Shown: piece after piece, positions 17,919 through 25,949 of the stretch
Layout: every line of letters starts with the position of its first letter
Position numbering within the stretch: the stretch's first letter is position 1
Assembly: GCA_009845995.1 (NCBI GenBank)
Contig: VXYK01000035.1
Span: 132,948 to 196,947 of the forward strand
Direction of reading: 5' to 3'
DNA: 64,000 nucleotides
DNA from: Acidimicrobiaceae bacterium
GTDB taxonomy: Bacteria; Actinomycetota; Acidimicrobiia; Acidimicrobiales; Aldehydirespiratoraceae
Notes under the pieces: model-generated
Database searches by the model: none
What the model was told of the DNA's origin: nothing
The model's input: only the letters and a program-made list of their open reading frames with translations
Made by a program: the position numbers and the translations under genes

Positions 17919-18871
17919 CCGGGGTCGATCACGACTTCGTAACCTGGTTGTTCTGGTTCGTCGTCGATCAGCTCAGCGGGGAATCCCGGGGCGCGGAACT
18001 CGGCGCCGACGGCGTCCTCGTAACGCTGCACAACCCGCGGGCTCAGCGCACGGGACCCGTACCGCGTGGCTGCATCGTTGAACATCTCCAACACCACGGG
18101 GGCGACTTCGAGAGGCAGTTCCGCGCGCTCCGCGAGATCCATGAAGAGGCTCATGTCCTTCTGCACGAGATCGAGGGTGAAGCCGATGTCGTAGGAGCCG
18201 TTCAAGATCACCTGGCCTTCGGTCTCATGCACGAAAGAGGTGCCCGAGGAGATGTGGATCGCCTCGTACGCGGTGGTCAAGTCGATCCCGCACTGATGTG
18301 CCACGGCGAAGGCTTCGCCGATCGACACCAGGTTGACCGAAGCGAGATAGTTGGTCACCACCTTGAGAATCGAAGCTGATCCCAGCGGACCAGTGTGCAG
18401 GATCTTGCGCCCCATCATCGCCAGGATCGGCAAAGCCAGATCGAACGCTTCTCGGGTGCCTCCGCAGAAGATGGAGATGTTGCCTGTCGCGGCACGGTGA
18501 CAACCCCCCGACACCGGGCATTCGATCGGCATGGCGCCGCGTTCGGAAGCCAAAGTCGCGAGACGGCGCACCTCTGATTCGTCGGTGGTCGACATCTCCA
18601 GCCAGAGCTTGCCTCGGTCGAGTCCGGCGAGCACGCCGTCCGCGGCCTCCATCACCTCAGCGCAGGTTGCCGGCGAGGGCAGACAGGTGATCACGACGTC
18701 ACAGCGTTCGGCGAGCTCTTTGGGCGACGCGGCTGAGGTTGCACCCCGCTCGATGAACGATCGCACCACGGCTTCATCGAGGTCGCGCACGACGAGATCG
18801 ACTCCGTTTCGCAGAAGACTGCCTGCGAGCTTGCTGCCGAGGTTGCCGAGTCCTACAAATCCGATCCTCAT
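17915..18871 (-). CDS. beta-hydroxyacid dehydrogenase (3-hydroxyisobutyrate dehydrogenase-like)
   Basis: A 318-residue NAD(P)-dependent beta-hydroxyacid dehydrogenase. GFVGLGNLGS (4-13) is the Rossmann loop, CPVSGGCHRAATGN the substrate-binding signature, and the Lys in ASILKVVTNYL near 169 is catalytic. The substrate is unspecified. GGAG lies 6 nt before the ATG. The stop shares CTAG with the thioesterase. Confidence 0.9.
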   Translation of the reverse strand: MRIGFVGLGNLGSKLAGSLLRNGVDLVVRDLDEAVVRSFIERGATSAASPKELAERCDVVITCLPSPATCAEVMEAADGVLAGLDRGKLWLEMSTTDESEVRRLATLASERGAMPIECPVSGGCHRAATGNISIFCGGTREAFDLALPILAMMGRKILHTGPLGSASILKVVTNYLASVNLVSIGEAFAVAHQCGIDLTTAYEAIHISSGTSFVHETEGQVILNGSYDIGFTLDLVQKDMSLFMDLAERAELPLEVAPVVLEMFNDAATRYGSRALSPRVVQRYEDAVGAEFRAPGFPAELIDDEPEQPGYEVVIDPG

Positions 18872-18911
18872 CGTTCACTCCAGAGATGGTCGTTGAACCC
18901 GCCGACGAGGT

Positions 18912-19463
18912 TCAGTTGTGTCGGGGGTCGTACGGGTAGTGTGCCAAGTGGCGCAGTGATCCTGGTTGGCGACCGCAGACATCCCACCAAAGATCCCCAG
19001 GGGTATCGGTGTGGACATCGCTCAGTTCTGCATCGACCACGAACCAGCTGCCGGTCACGAGTTCGGCTTCGAGCTGGCCGCCGGTCCACCCGGCGTAACC
19101 GGCGAACATCCTTACTCCGTCGACCCCGGGCACTTCCTGGGGAGCCAGTTCGAGGTCGACCGTTCCGATGCTGCCGAGAATCCGATTCCAGTGCTCATCG
19201 CTGTGGTCGTGTTGGTATGAGGCCAACGCGATAACCGACGACGGCGAGACAGGTCCGCCCAAAAAGACGACAGCGGGTTCGGTGGCCTGGTCCGCCCACC
19301 GGTCGATGGCTGTCGACACCGGGAGCTCGCTGGGGCGGTTGAGGACCACTCCGATAGCTCCGTCTTGATTGTGTTCGAGCATGAAAACGACGGACCGGTA
19401 GAAGTTGTTGTCGAGCGGCGATGGTGCAGCAACTAAGAGTTGGCCTCTGGTCGATTCATGCAT
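18912..19463 (-). CDS. YqgE/AlgH family protein
   Basis: A 183-residue UPF0301/DUF179 protein. The family features are present: GQLLVAAPSPLDNNFYRSVV at the start, GVVLNRPS, FLGGPV and AGYAGWTGGQLEAEL. The molecular function is unsettled; AlgH in Pseudomonas was linked to transcription control. It is probably transcribed alone. Confidence 0.93.
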   Translation of the reverse strand: MHESTRGQLLVAAPSPLDNNFYRSVVFMLEHNQDGAIGVVLNRPSELPVSTAIDRWADQATEPAVVFLGGPVSPSSVIALASYQHDHSDEHWNRILGSIGTVDLELAPQEVPGVDGVRMFAGYAGWTGGQLEAELVTGSWFVVDAELSDVHTDTPGDLWWDVCGRQPGSLRHLAHYPYDPRHN

Positions 19464-19535
19464 CGTTTGTAGTCTCGCGTGATCCGCCTGCGGCTGTCAC
19501 TAGCCTCCGTTGGTGAACATGAGCGTTAGGTGCCG

Positions 19536-20228
19536 TTACGGGGTGTCTGACCAGTCTTCGCCGTAGTCGAAGAGCAATTCCTCACCGGGACTGATGTCGC
19601 GAAGCGCATACAGGTCCAAACCGTCGAAAAAAACGTTGGGGGAGCGGCTGTGGTTCAAAAAGCGAAGGTCGCCGGCCCCTTCCACACCCTCCCAGGTGCC
19701 ATCATCACCTTCTATCCACAGCACGTACTTTCCGTCGACCATGGTAGGCGCCCCTGAGTAGCGGCCAATGAGTTTGCCTTGCTCGAGCTCGACGATGGCG
19801 AAGACACCGGTGCCGTGGATTGGTGACTGTCGCGGCTCGACCAGATCACTTCCTTCGGGCTGTAGGAGCACCACGTTTCCGTTCTCGGGCGCTGTCGGCG
19901 GACGCCGATGCCGGCTGTCGGTTATCAATGAATGGGTCACCGCTCGTTTGGCGAGGTCTTCCAGGTCTGAACGCAGCGGGTCGCGCAACCAACCGTCGAC
20001 CGAGGCACTGTCCGGAAAGGACACCACGAGTACCGCGTCGGGAATTCCGGCTTCCGTGTCGGTATCGGCGATTCTGCGTTCGAGAGCCCCGTTGTTGCGT
20101 GGCAGCAGCTGAACGAGCGCGTCCAAGTATTCTTCGAAGGCGTCGGGGTCGTCCCGGCCCCAGAGCTGCAGCGTGAGTTCGATGCGTCCGTCTTGGTCCA
20201 CTTGTTGCACAGTACCCAAACCGAGCAC
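19536..20228 (-). CDS. SET-domain protein
   Basis: The C-terminal ~110 residues form a SET lysine-methyltransferase fold: RQSPIHGTGVFA at the N-flank, the pseudoknot FLNHSRSPNVFF with NH-S for AdoMet, then ISPGEELLFDYGEDW with the catalytic Tyr. The upstream ~110 residues are of unknown fold. The start is uncertain: a GTG at 20228 is used here, but protein-like sequence continues to about 20345 without an ATG. The frame that continues to 21113 overlaps the opposite-strand gene and is rejected. The substrate is unknown; bacteria lack histones, although ribosomal or DNA-binding proteins are candidates. Confidence 0.78.
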   Translation of the reverse strand: MLGLGTVQQVDQDGRIELTLQLWGRDDPDAFEEYLDALVQLLPRNNGALERRIADTDTEAGIPDAVLVVSFPDSASVDGWLRDPLRSDLEDLAKRAVTHSLITDSRHRRPPTAPENGNVVLLQPEGSDLVEPRQSPIHGTGVFAIVELEQGKLIGRYSGAPTMVDGKYVLWIEGDDGTWEGVEGAGDLRFLNHSRSPNVFFDGLDLYALRDISPGEELLFDYGEDWSDTP

Positions 20229-20277
20229 GGCTATCGATTGATCCTCCAGATAGACGGATTGCCGCAACAAACGCCAC

Positions 20278-20346
20278 AACTTAACATAAAGCAAATTGAA
20301 CTCTTGAACAGTTGATTCGCCCAGCCAACCGTCTAACTTAACATAA
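20278..20346. repeat. 12-bp direct repeat upstream of the SET gene
   Basis: AACTTAACATAA occurs at 20278-20289 and again at 20335-20346, in an unusually AT-rich stretch between the SET gene and the divergent gene. On the minus strand each copy reads TATGTTAAGTT, which could be a -10 or operator, or could encode a repeated YVKL if the SET frame starts further upstream. Confidence 0.5.
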
Positions 20347-20432
20347 CGACGATTTCCGGCGTTTCGAGTCTCACGCTGCCCACTCCTCGTTCGGGTCGGC
20401 GGATACCGAACTGGCCGATACGGTTCTTGACC

Positions 20433-22037
20433 GTGGCTCGCAGGCTGGAAATCGAACTCACCTCCAATCGCGCCGATGGCAAGTGGACTTGGCGCGCTGC
20501 AGGAGCGAAGCAACCAAAGGGAACCCTCGATGGTGGACTGATCCCCGAGGGCGTTGGTGTCGGAGATGTCCTCAGGGTTGAGGCTGACGCAACCCTCGAT
20601 GGACTGGAGATCACAACCGTTCTGCCGACGCGGGCTCCAAGAAATGAAGTAGAAACCCTGCCACTGCTGGGTTCGGGTCGCGAGCAACCCTTGGTGACCT
20701 CTCAACTCGCTCCGAAGGGCCGCTCGCGTGCCCGCGGAGCCGCTGGAGGCCGTCGGGACTCTGACTCTGCGCCCCGAGGCAAAAAGCGTGCTGATCGCAA
20801 AGATAAACGTCGCGGCGACACGAAACGTCCAGAACGAGCGGGCGCCGATCGTCGGCGCGGTGACCGCGACGCCCAGTCCGCTGAAAAAAAGCGCGCCGAT
20901 TCTCGACGTGGCGACCGTCCGGGCAAGGCGCGAGATGGTCAGCGAGACGGCACAACCGGCGCTGGTTCGCCACGGGACCAACGAAGCAGGAAACGCAACG
21001 TTCGTGCTCGACAGGACCGTCCCAAACCTCCCTCCACCCCTAGAGCTCCGCGTCTGCGCCCCGGAAATGCGAACCGCCGTGCCGCGCTCGCAGACATGCC
21101 CGAGATCCAACATGGACTCGCTGAAGAGGTTCTCAAAGGCGGTGTTCCAGGGGTGCGCAAGGCGATCGAGCGAATGAACAAGATGGCAGAGGCTGACGGT
21201 ATTCCAAAGGTCAGATCAGAACCACTGGTTGCGCTGGCGGAGAAAATGACTCCGGTGTTGAAAGCTGCCGAATGGCGTGACCGGGCTGAAGCTGCGATCT
21301 CGGGAATCGAAACCGTTGACCTGCGTGATATCCGCAGTGTCGTGGTAGCGGCCGACAGCGGCGCGCGCGACGAGCAGTCCCGTGAACTTGCTGAGAAACT
21401 GCGGGAGGGCCTGTCGACCCGGGTGGAGAGCGAACATCGCTCGTGGCTCAACGAGATCGCGCAACATCTTGCCGATGGTCGGATTGTTCGCGCTCTGCGG
21501 CTCAGCAGTCGACCGCCGAAAGCGGGGTCTCCGCTTCCAATCGACATGGCCGAGCGCCTGACTGAAGCGGCCTCGGAATCGTTGAGCAGCGACGTAGCTC
21601 AACAACGATGGGCCACCGTGCTCGACGCGGTAGCGTTCTCGCCTGTTCGTTCCCAGGTGAAACCTCACGGTTTGCCAGAAAACCCCAATGATCAGCTACT
21701 CGCCACCGTACGAAAGCTGGCCGCCAAGGTTCCTGAGATTGCCGCTTTGTTCGGAGTCACAACATCCGCTCCCAAAAAACGCGGTGCCAACCGGCGGATT
21801 GCGCCCCCTCCCCCACCCGAGATACCTGCGGCAAAGCCCTCTGCTGAAGAAGAGCCCGTTGTTGACGAAGAGCCCGTCGCTGACGAAAAGCCCGATGCTG
21901 ACGAAAAGCCCGATGCTGACGAGTCGCCTGCTGAACCTGCGGCAGAAGAACCGGCCGCGGATGGTGTTGAAGAGGACGCCCCTCCCCCACCACTATCGGC
22001 ATCGACGCCCCAATCTGGAGCAGTCGGCAATGATTGA
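20433..22037 (+). CDS. Arg/Lys-rich, largely disordered hypothetical protein
   Basis: 534 residues from the GTG at 20433; a TTG at 20427 is the alternative. Residues ~1-65 form a small basic domain (ARRLEIELTSNRADGKWTWRAAG). Residues ~90-210 are low-complexity Arg/Lys/Asp. Residues ~220-440 look helical and folded. The tail holds a proline run and four 6-residue acidic repeats (EEPVVD to EKPDAD). The charge pattern suggests nucleic-acid or ribosome binding, but this is inference. It overlaps the enoyl-CoA hydratase start by 8 bp, which implies coupling. Confidence 0.82.
   Translation: MARRLEIELTSNRADGKWTWRAAGAKQPKGTLDGGLIPEGVGVGDVLRVEADATLDGLEITTVLPTRAPRNEVETLPLLGSGREQPLVTSQLAPKGRSRARGAAGGRRDSDSAPRGKKRADRKDKRRGDTKRPERAGADRRRGDRDAQSAEKKRADSRRGDRPGKARDGQRDGTTGAGSPRDQRSRKRNVRARQDRPKPPSTPRAPRLRPGNANRRAALADMPEIQHGLAEEVLKGGVPGVRKAIERMNKMAEADGIPKVRSEPLVALAEKMTPVLKAAEWRDRAEAAISGIETVDLRDIRSVVVAADSGARDEQSRELAEKLREGLSTRVESEHRSWLNEIAQHLADGRIVRALRLSSRPPKAGSPLPIDMAERLTEAASESLSSDVAQQRWATVLDAVAFSPVRSQVKPHGLPENPNDQLLATVRKLAAKVPEIAALFGVTTSAPKKRGANRRIAPPPPPEIPAAKPSAEEEPVVDEEPVADEKPDADEKPDADESPAEPAAEEPAADGVEEDAPPPPLSASTPQSGAVGND
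21849..21920 (+). repeat. 18-bp tandem repeat, four units
   Basis: Four in-frame 18-bp units (consensus GACGAAAAGCCCGATGCT, by rotation) encode E(E/K)P(V/D)(V/A)D repeats in the acidic tail of the preceding gene product. The third and fourth units are identical. Confidence 0.8.
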
Positions 22038-22791
22038 GTTTGAAGCCCAGGGCCATATCGGGATCATGCGCCTTGATCGCGTTGAAGCTCGCAATGCCAT
22101 CAATCCTGCGATGGCCGCAGCCATTGAATCGGCGATTGATCGACTTGAAGAAGATGACGATCTCTGGATCGGGATACTGGCCCACAATGGACCGGTATTC
22201 TGCGCAGGAGCCGACCTCAAAGAAATCGCTGCGGGAAACGGTGCCTTTCTGGGCACCAAACGTGGAGGCTTCGCGGGCATCGTCCTTCGTGAGCGAACCA
22301 AACCGATCATTGCCGCGGTTGATGGTCATGCTGTTGCTGGAGGCACCGAGATCGTCTTGTCCTGCGATCTAGTGGTCGCTTCGACCATCGCGAAGTTTGG
22401 ACTACCTGAGGTAAAGCGTTCACTCGTGGCCGCCGCAGGGGGTTTGGTGCGTCTCCCCCGGGTGCTTCCCCCCAATATCGCGATGGAGCTCGCGATTACT
22501 GGCGACACGCTGTCCGCTGAGCGAGCCCACCACTTCGGGTTGGTCAACGAACTGTGTCTACCTGGCGAGGTAATGGCCGCTGCCTGCGCGCTTGGCGAGC
22601 GAATCGCCGCCAACGCTCCATTGGCGGTACGCGAGAGTCGTCGCCTCATCCTTGAAGCCCCCACCCAATCTGACCGGGAGGGAATCATTGAAGGCGGCAG
22701 GGCGACCACACGCTTGGCTTCAACAGAGGACTTCACCGAAGGCCCGAGGGCTTTCATCGAAAAGCGACCCCCTGTCTGGAAGGGTCGCTGA
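22030..22791 (+). CDS. enoyl-CoA hydratase/isomerase family protein
   Basis: A 253-residue crotonase-fold enzyme. CAGADLKEIAAG and GHAVAGGTEIVLSCDLV supply the oxyanion hole; a Glu in GLPEVKRSL matches one of the catalytic acids. The first catalytic Glu region reads GGTEIVLSCD, typical of enoyl-CoA hydratases. The substrate chain is not determined. The ATG lies 8 bp inside the upstream gene; the longer frame is a shadow. Confidence 0.9.
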   Translation: MIEFEAQGHIGIMRLDRVEARNAINPAMAAAIESAIDRLEEDDDLWIGILAHNGPVFCAGADLKEIAAGNGAFLGTKRGGFAGIVLRERTKPIIAAVDGHAVAGGTEIVLSCDLVVASTIAKFGLPEVKRSLVAAAGGLVRLPRVLPPNIAMELAITGDTLSAERAHHFGLVNELCLPGEVMAAACALGERIAANAPLAVRESRRLILEAPTQSDREGIIEGGRATTRLASTEDFTEGPRAFIEKRPPVWKGR

Positions 22792-22814
22792 GACAGCGGT
22801 ACCGACGCTCTCGG

Positions 22815-23282
22815 TCAGTCCCTTAGCGACCGGTGGACGCGTATAGCCCGGGCAGTGAGGCCGAAAGTCTCGAAGAAGTTCTTCGTCTCACGGTCCCCGG
22901 GGAGGGCGATCGAGTCGATGCCGATACACCCCTGTTCGACGCACCACCTCTCAACGAGTTCAATGAGCGCCTCGCCGCAGCTCACGCCTCGGGCCTCCGG
23001 CATAACGTAGATGTCGGTGACTTGGCCGAGAACGCTGCCGTCGTGGAGCTCGACCAGGTCCACTCCTGCATAACCCACGATCGTGTCGTCGATGCATGCG
23101 ACCGCGAGCAGCCCGGCATCCATGGTCGAGCGCAAGCTGACGTCCAAGGGTTCGGAGCGGGCTTCGCGTTGGGACCACACGGCCCCCCCACGGTTGGGGC
23201 GTAGTTCCTCGATCGCATCCGAGCACATCCGGGTGACCTCAGCTAGGTCAGCGACCACAGCCCGGCGTGCGTCAACTTCCAC
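22815..23282 (-). CDS. GNAT-family N-acetyltransferase
   Basis: A 155-residue GCN5-related acetyltransferase. VGYAGVDLVEL is the core strand, VTDIYVMPEARGVSCGEALIELV carries motif A with an R-x-x-x-x-G/A variant of the acetyl-CoA loop, and NFFETFGLTARAIRVHRSL ends the domain. The substrate is unknown. It is the last gene of a minus-strand cluster starting at 24246, with 2 nt separating it from the next gene. Confidence 0.85.
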   Translation of the reverse strand: MEVDARRAVVADLAEVTRMCSDAIEELRPNRGGAVWSQREARSEPLDVSLRSTMDAGLLAVACIDDTIVGYAGVDLVELHDGSVLGQVTDIYVMPEARGVSCGEALIELVERWCVEQGCIGIDSIALPGDRETKNFFETFGLTARAIRVHRSLRD

Positions 23283-23284
23283 GA

Positions 23285-23761
23285 TCAGTCGCTCGGTGAG
23301 TGCTCGCGCACGCTCAGTTGCTTTATTCGGTTGGTTACTGTCTGGCGGTCTCGATGAGTCCGTTCGTAGGCGAGGATTGTGTCGAGCTGCTGTTGGTCGA
23401 GCGCTTCCAACTTTTCGAGCAACTGTGGCGCGGAGAAGGCGTTGTAGTCCTCGATTGGCAACGCGGAGTCGTCACCGCTCGACTCGCGGCGATCATCGAG
23501 TTCATCGGAGAGTTCGCGTTCATCGGCGGTCATCGAGCCCACGGCGGTTCCCGCTGCCTCACGCAGCTGGCGAAACAAAGGAACCGTATCGGCTCGTCCC
23601 CGATTGCCTGCGACCTTGCCTGCAAGTTGAGTCAAAGCAACTTGACCCCTGCCGCGATCGGCGAGTTTCGGGATCAGATCCTTGGCTTCCAACAGCAAAC
23701 CGATGGGTGCATAGACAAAAAGATCGAGCAATTGCTCGCCGAGTTTCTCCTCTTCGCTCAC
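23285..23761 (-). CDS. conserved-looking hypothetical protein
   Basis: 158 residues. The N-terminal half is a folded-looking helical region (EQLLDLFVYAPIGLLLEAKDLIPKLADRG) and the middle is acidic. A C-terminal helix (APQLLEKLEALDQQQLDTILAYERTH) ends with a basic stretch. The GTG start overlaps the stop of the acidic protein (GTGA), so the two are translationally coupled. I do not recognise a family. The amphipathic N-terminal helix could associate with membranes or polymer surfaces, but this is speculative. Confidence 0.75.
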   Translation of the reverse strand: MSEEEKLGEQLLDLFVYAPIGLLLEAKDLIPKLADRGRGQVALTQLAGKVAGNRGRADTVPLFRQLREAAGTAVGSMTADERELSDELDDRRESSGDDSALPIEDYNAFSAPQLLEKLEALDQQQLDTILAYERTHRDRQTVTNRIKQLSVREHSPSD

Positions 23762-24246
23762 GTGACACCCAATGGCCCACCGCAATGTGGGCATTCATCG
23801 TCGACGACTGCCGCGCTGTTCACCAGCAGAAAGCAGTGAGGACACGAGAACTCGTTGTCGCCGCGGGCGATCACCGGTTCGGCTTCTCCAGAGGCAGCGG
23901 TAGCGGATCGGACTGTGCTCGTTTCCTCCTCGTCGTCGGTTGCCTGATCGTCGCCGGCCGCAATGCGCTCCTTGAGGATGGCGTCGAGATCGGCCTCCAC
24001 GTCGTCTTCGTCGTCATCGAGATCGTCATCGTTCAGGTCGTCGTCGAGATCGGCCTCTACGTCGTCGTCTTCATCGTCGTTCAGGTCCTCGTCGAGGTCG
24101 TCGTCGAGTTCGTCCTCGTCGAGGTCGTCGTCGTTGAGGTCGTCGTCGTTGAGTTCGTCTTCTTCTTCCAGGTCGTGGTCGAACTCGTCGTCGAGGCCTT
24201 CGTCTGTAGAGATGTCGTCGTTTTCAGAGATGTTGTCGTTCACCAT
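23758..24246 (-). CDS. extremely acidic protein with C-terminal zinc ribbon
   Basis: 162 residues. Residues ~8-100 are almost entirely Asp, Glu, Leu and Asn in a quasi-repeat (DDDLNDDD, DEDDVEADLD), followed by a linker. The C-terminal ribbon is CPHCFLLVN...CPHCGGP, two CPHC knuckles 18 residues apart. The ribbon resembles those of small actinobacterial zinc proteins; the acidic part may mimic nucleic acid or buffer a basic partner, which is inference. ATG with AGGA upstream; a TATGAT -10-like site lies about 30 nt before it. Confidence 0.8.
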   Translation of the reverse strand: MVNDNISENDDISTDEGLDDEFDHDLEEEDELNDDDLNDDDLDEDELDDDLDEDLNDDEDDDVEADLDDDLNDDDLDDDEDDVEADLDAILKERIAAGDDQATDDEEETSTVRSATAASGEAEPVIARGDNEFSCPHCFLLVNSAAVVDDECPHCGGPLGVT

Positions 24247-24318
24247 TGGTTCCTGAAGCCAGAGATGTTGCCGCGGATCATAGACAATGCGAAGCGCGAC
24301 GCAACCTCAGAAAGCGGA

Positions 24319-25938
24319 TTAACCGAGATCGCGGTCTTGGCGCCGTTTCTCCGCGCGTTGTTCTGCAGAGAGACGGCCCAACGGCGTGTCAGAGGAGTAG
24401 TCGACAAAGCGCATCGCCTCGGCCAACGCCAAGTGCCCCGCCTTCTCGCTGATCTGGGCGTGCATCCGTTGACAGATACGCCGGTAGGCCTCGTGTCCCT
24501 GTGGCGTGGTTCGCAGCTCCAGCATGTGCATCGCCTCACGGGCATTGAATTGCATCGAGTAGCGAATTCGGTAAGCCAATGACACCGCATAGCAAGCGCT
24601 GTCGCGATGCTCTCCGACAAGCGCATTGTGAAGTGATTCGGAGCGCGCCATCGCGGCGCGGTACTCCTCGGCGACCCCGGCTGCCTCGACTGCGTCAGGC
24701 ATGACGTATCCATGACGAGGCGAGAGCGGCTGCCAGTCGATCGTGAGCATCCGGTGCCGCTGAAGATCTCTGAAAGCGCCGTAGTCCGAAAGTACGTCGA
24801 AGCGATAACCTGTTCGTTCGAAGGCTCGCCCGGGCCGGTGGCGGCGGTTGTCCCGCTGCCCCACATAGGCCTTGATGACTTCGATGCGCTCCTCGACAGA
24901 CATCTGGTGAACCCGTGCCTCGAGCATGCGTTCGGAGAGAGACGTGTAGGGATAGAGGCAGGCGGTGACCACCTTCAATTCACCTTCGGGATCGAAGTCG
25001 ACTAGATCGACGACATCGTCGTCGACCACTCCCCCGGTCTCGTAACCGAAAATCTGATCGCTGATTGCTTCCATCGAGTCGCGCGTGTCTGTCAGATAAT
25101 TCGTGGAGCGCACGCCACGGTCTGGAAGATCAACGCGCTTGAGGAATGACGGGATCACCTTGCGCAGCTCGGTCAGCATCAGGTCGGCATATGAGCGGGA
25201 CTCGGGCAAAGGATGGCTTCTCATACGCAGCAGCAGTGCTTCGTATGCTTGACCCGTGCCGTAAATTCCGACATTGGACAAAGACGCCGCCGGCAACATT
25301 CCACGGATCGCGTCGAGCGCCCTGGCTTGTATCGCGATGCGGTAGGCAAAATCGCTGTCACCATCGGTTTTTGGAACAACCTCGCGAAAGAAAGCCTGCA
25401 TTTGCGGGATGAGTTTCGAGTAGGCGTCGAAGATTCGATCCATGTCTGCGACGTAACGCGTGCCCAGTTGCGAACTCAAGATTTGCGGGTCGCGGTAGTA
25501 GCGGTAGCGCCCTCCCAATCGCTGGTCATAAGCGATGTAGCGCGTGCTCTGCTCCAGGTAGGCCATGAGGCGACCCCACTCCAGGACCTTGGTCAGAATG
25601 TTGGAAGCTTGTTCGCAAGCCAGGTGGACACCGCCGAGCTGAGCCACGCTGTCGTCGCCGTACTCGAAGAAGACTCTGTCGTACAGCTCTTCTGCACGCC
25701 GCAATCCGACAGTCGCATCGATGGTCTGGTCGCCTTCAATATCGAGGTCGCCCACGAACTCTTGAAGAAACAGCCGACGAAGGCTCAAAGGTGACCGAGA
25801 GTATCTGGCAAAAAGCGCTCCCTTCACGACTTCGGGAAGGTTGACCAGGGCGAATACAGGTTGATCCAGATTCGTGAAATAGCGACGAAGAATGTCGGCC
25901 TCGTCGGCGCTGAAGTCCTCGGCGATATAGACCGTCAT
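24319..25938 (-). CDS. double-length ThyX-like FAD-dependent thymidylate synthase homologue
   Basis: 539 residues, about twice the usual ThyX. The N-terminal half carries EQSTRY (129-134), matching the ThyX substrate-binding end of the signature, but lacks RHR. The C-terminal half has RHR near residue 395, followed by MLTIDW and SPRHGY, and later RYSMQFNAREAMHMLELR like the ThyX C-terminal helix. Each half thus holds part of the motif. Function as a dTMP synthase is plausible but unproven; no thyA is in the window. It follows the M20 gene by 11 nt. Confidence 0.8.
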   Translation of the reverse strand: MTVYIAEDFSADEADILRRYFTNLDQPVFALVNLPEVVKGALFARYSRSPLSLRRLFLQEFVGDLDIEGDQTIDATVGLRRAEELYDRVFFEYGDDSVAQLGGVHLACEQASNILTKVLEWGRLMAYLEQSTRYIAYDQRLGGRYRYYRDPQILSSQLGTRYVADMDRIFDAYSKLIPQMQAFFREVVPKTDGDSDFAYRIAIQARALDAIRGMLPAASLSNVGIYGTGQAYEALLLRMRSHPLPESRSYADLMLTELRKVIPSFLKRVDLPDRGVRSTNYLTDTRDSMEAISDQIFGYETGGVVDDDVVDLVDFDPEGELKVVTACLYPYTSLSERMLEARVHQMSVEERIEVIKAYVGQRDNRRHRPGRAFERTGYRFDVLSDYGAFRDLQRHRMLTIDWQPLSPRHGYVMPDAVEAAGVAEEYRAAMARSESLHNALVGEHRDSACYAVSLAYRIRYSMQFNAREAMHMLELRTTPQGHEAYRRICQRMHAQISEKAGHLALAEAMRFVDYSSDTPLGRLSAEQRAEKRRQDRDLG

Positions 25939-25949
25939 TCGTGCAGAGG

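Noticed and set aside
20229..21113. Minus-strand extension of the SET frame to 21113
   Set aside because: It overlaps the 20433-22037 gene on the opposite strand and its sequence is not protein-like beyond about 20345.
23950..24240. CRISPR-like or microsatellite array from the GTC/GAC repetition
   Set aside because: The units are irregular trinucleotides that encode the acidic tract; there are no spacers.
23083..24582. 499-codon plus-strand frame over the acidic and GNAT genes
   Set aside because: Its Val/Glu-rich repeats are the antisense translation of the GAC/GAT-rich acidic gene; the opposite strand has coupled genes with a zinc ribbon.
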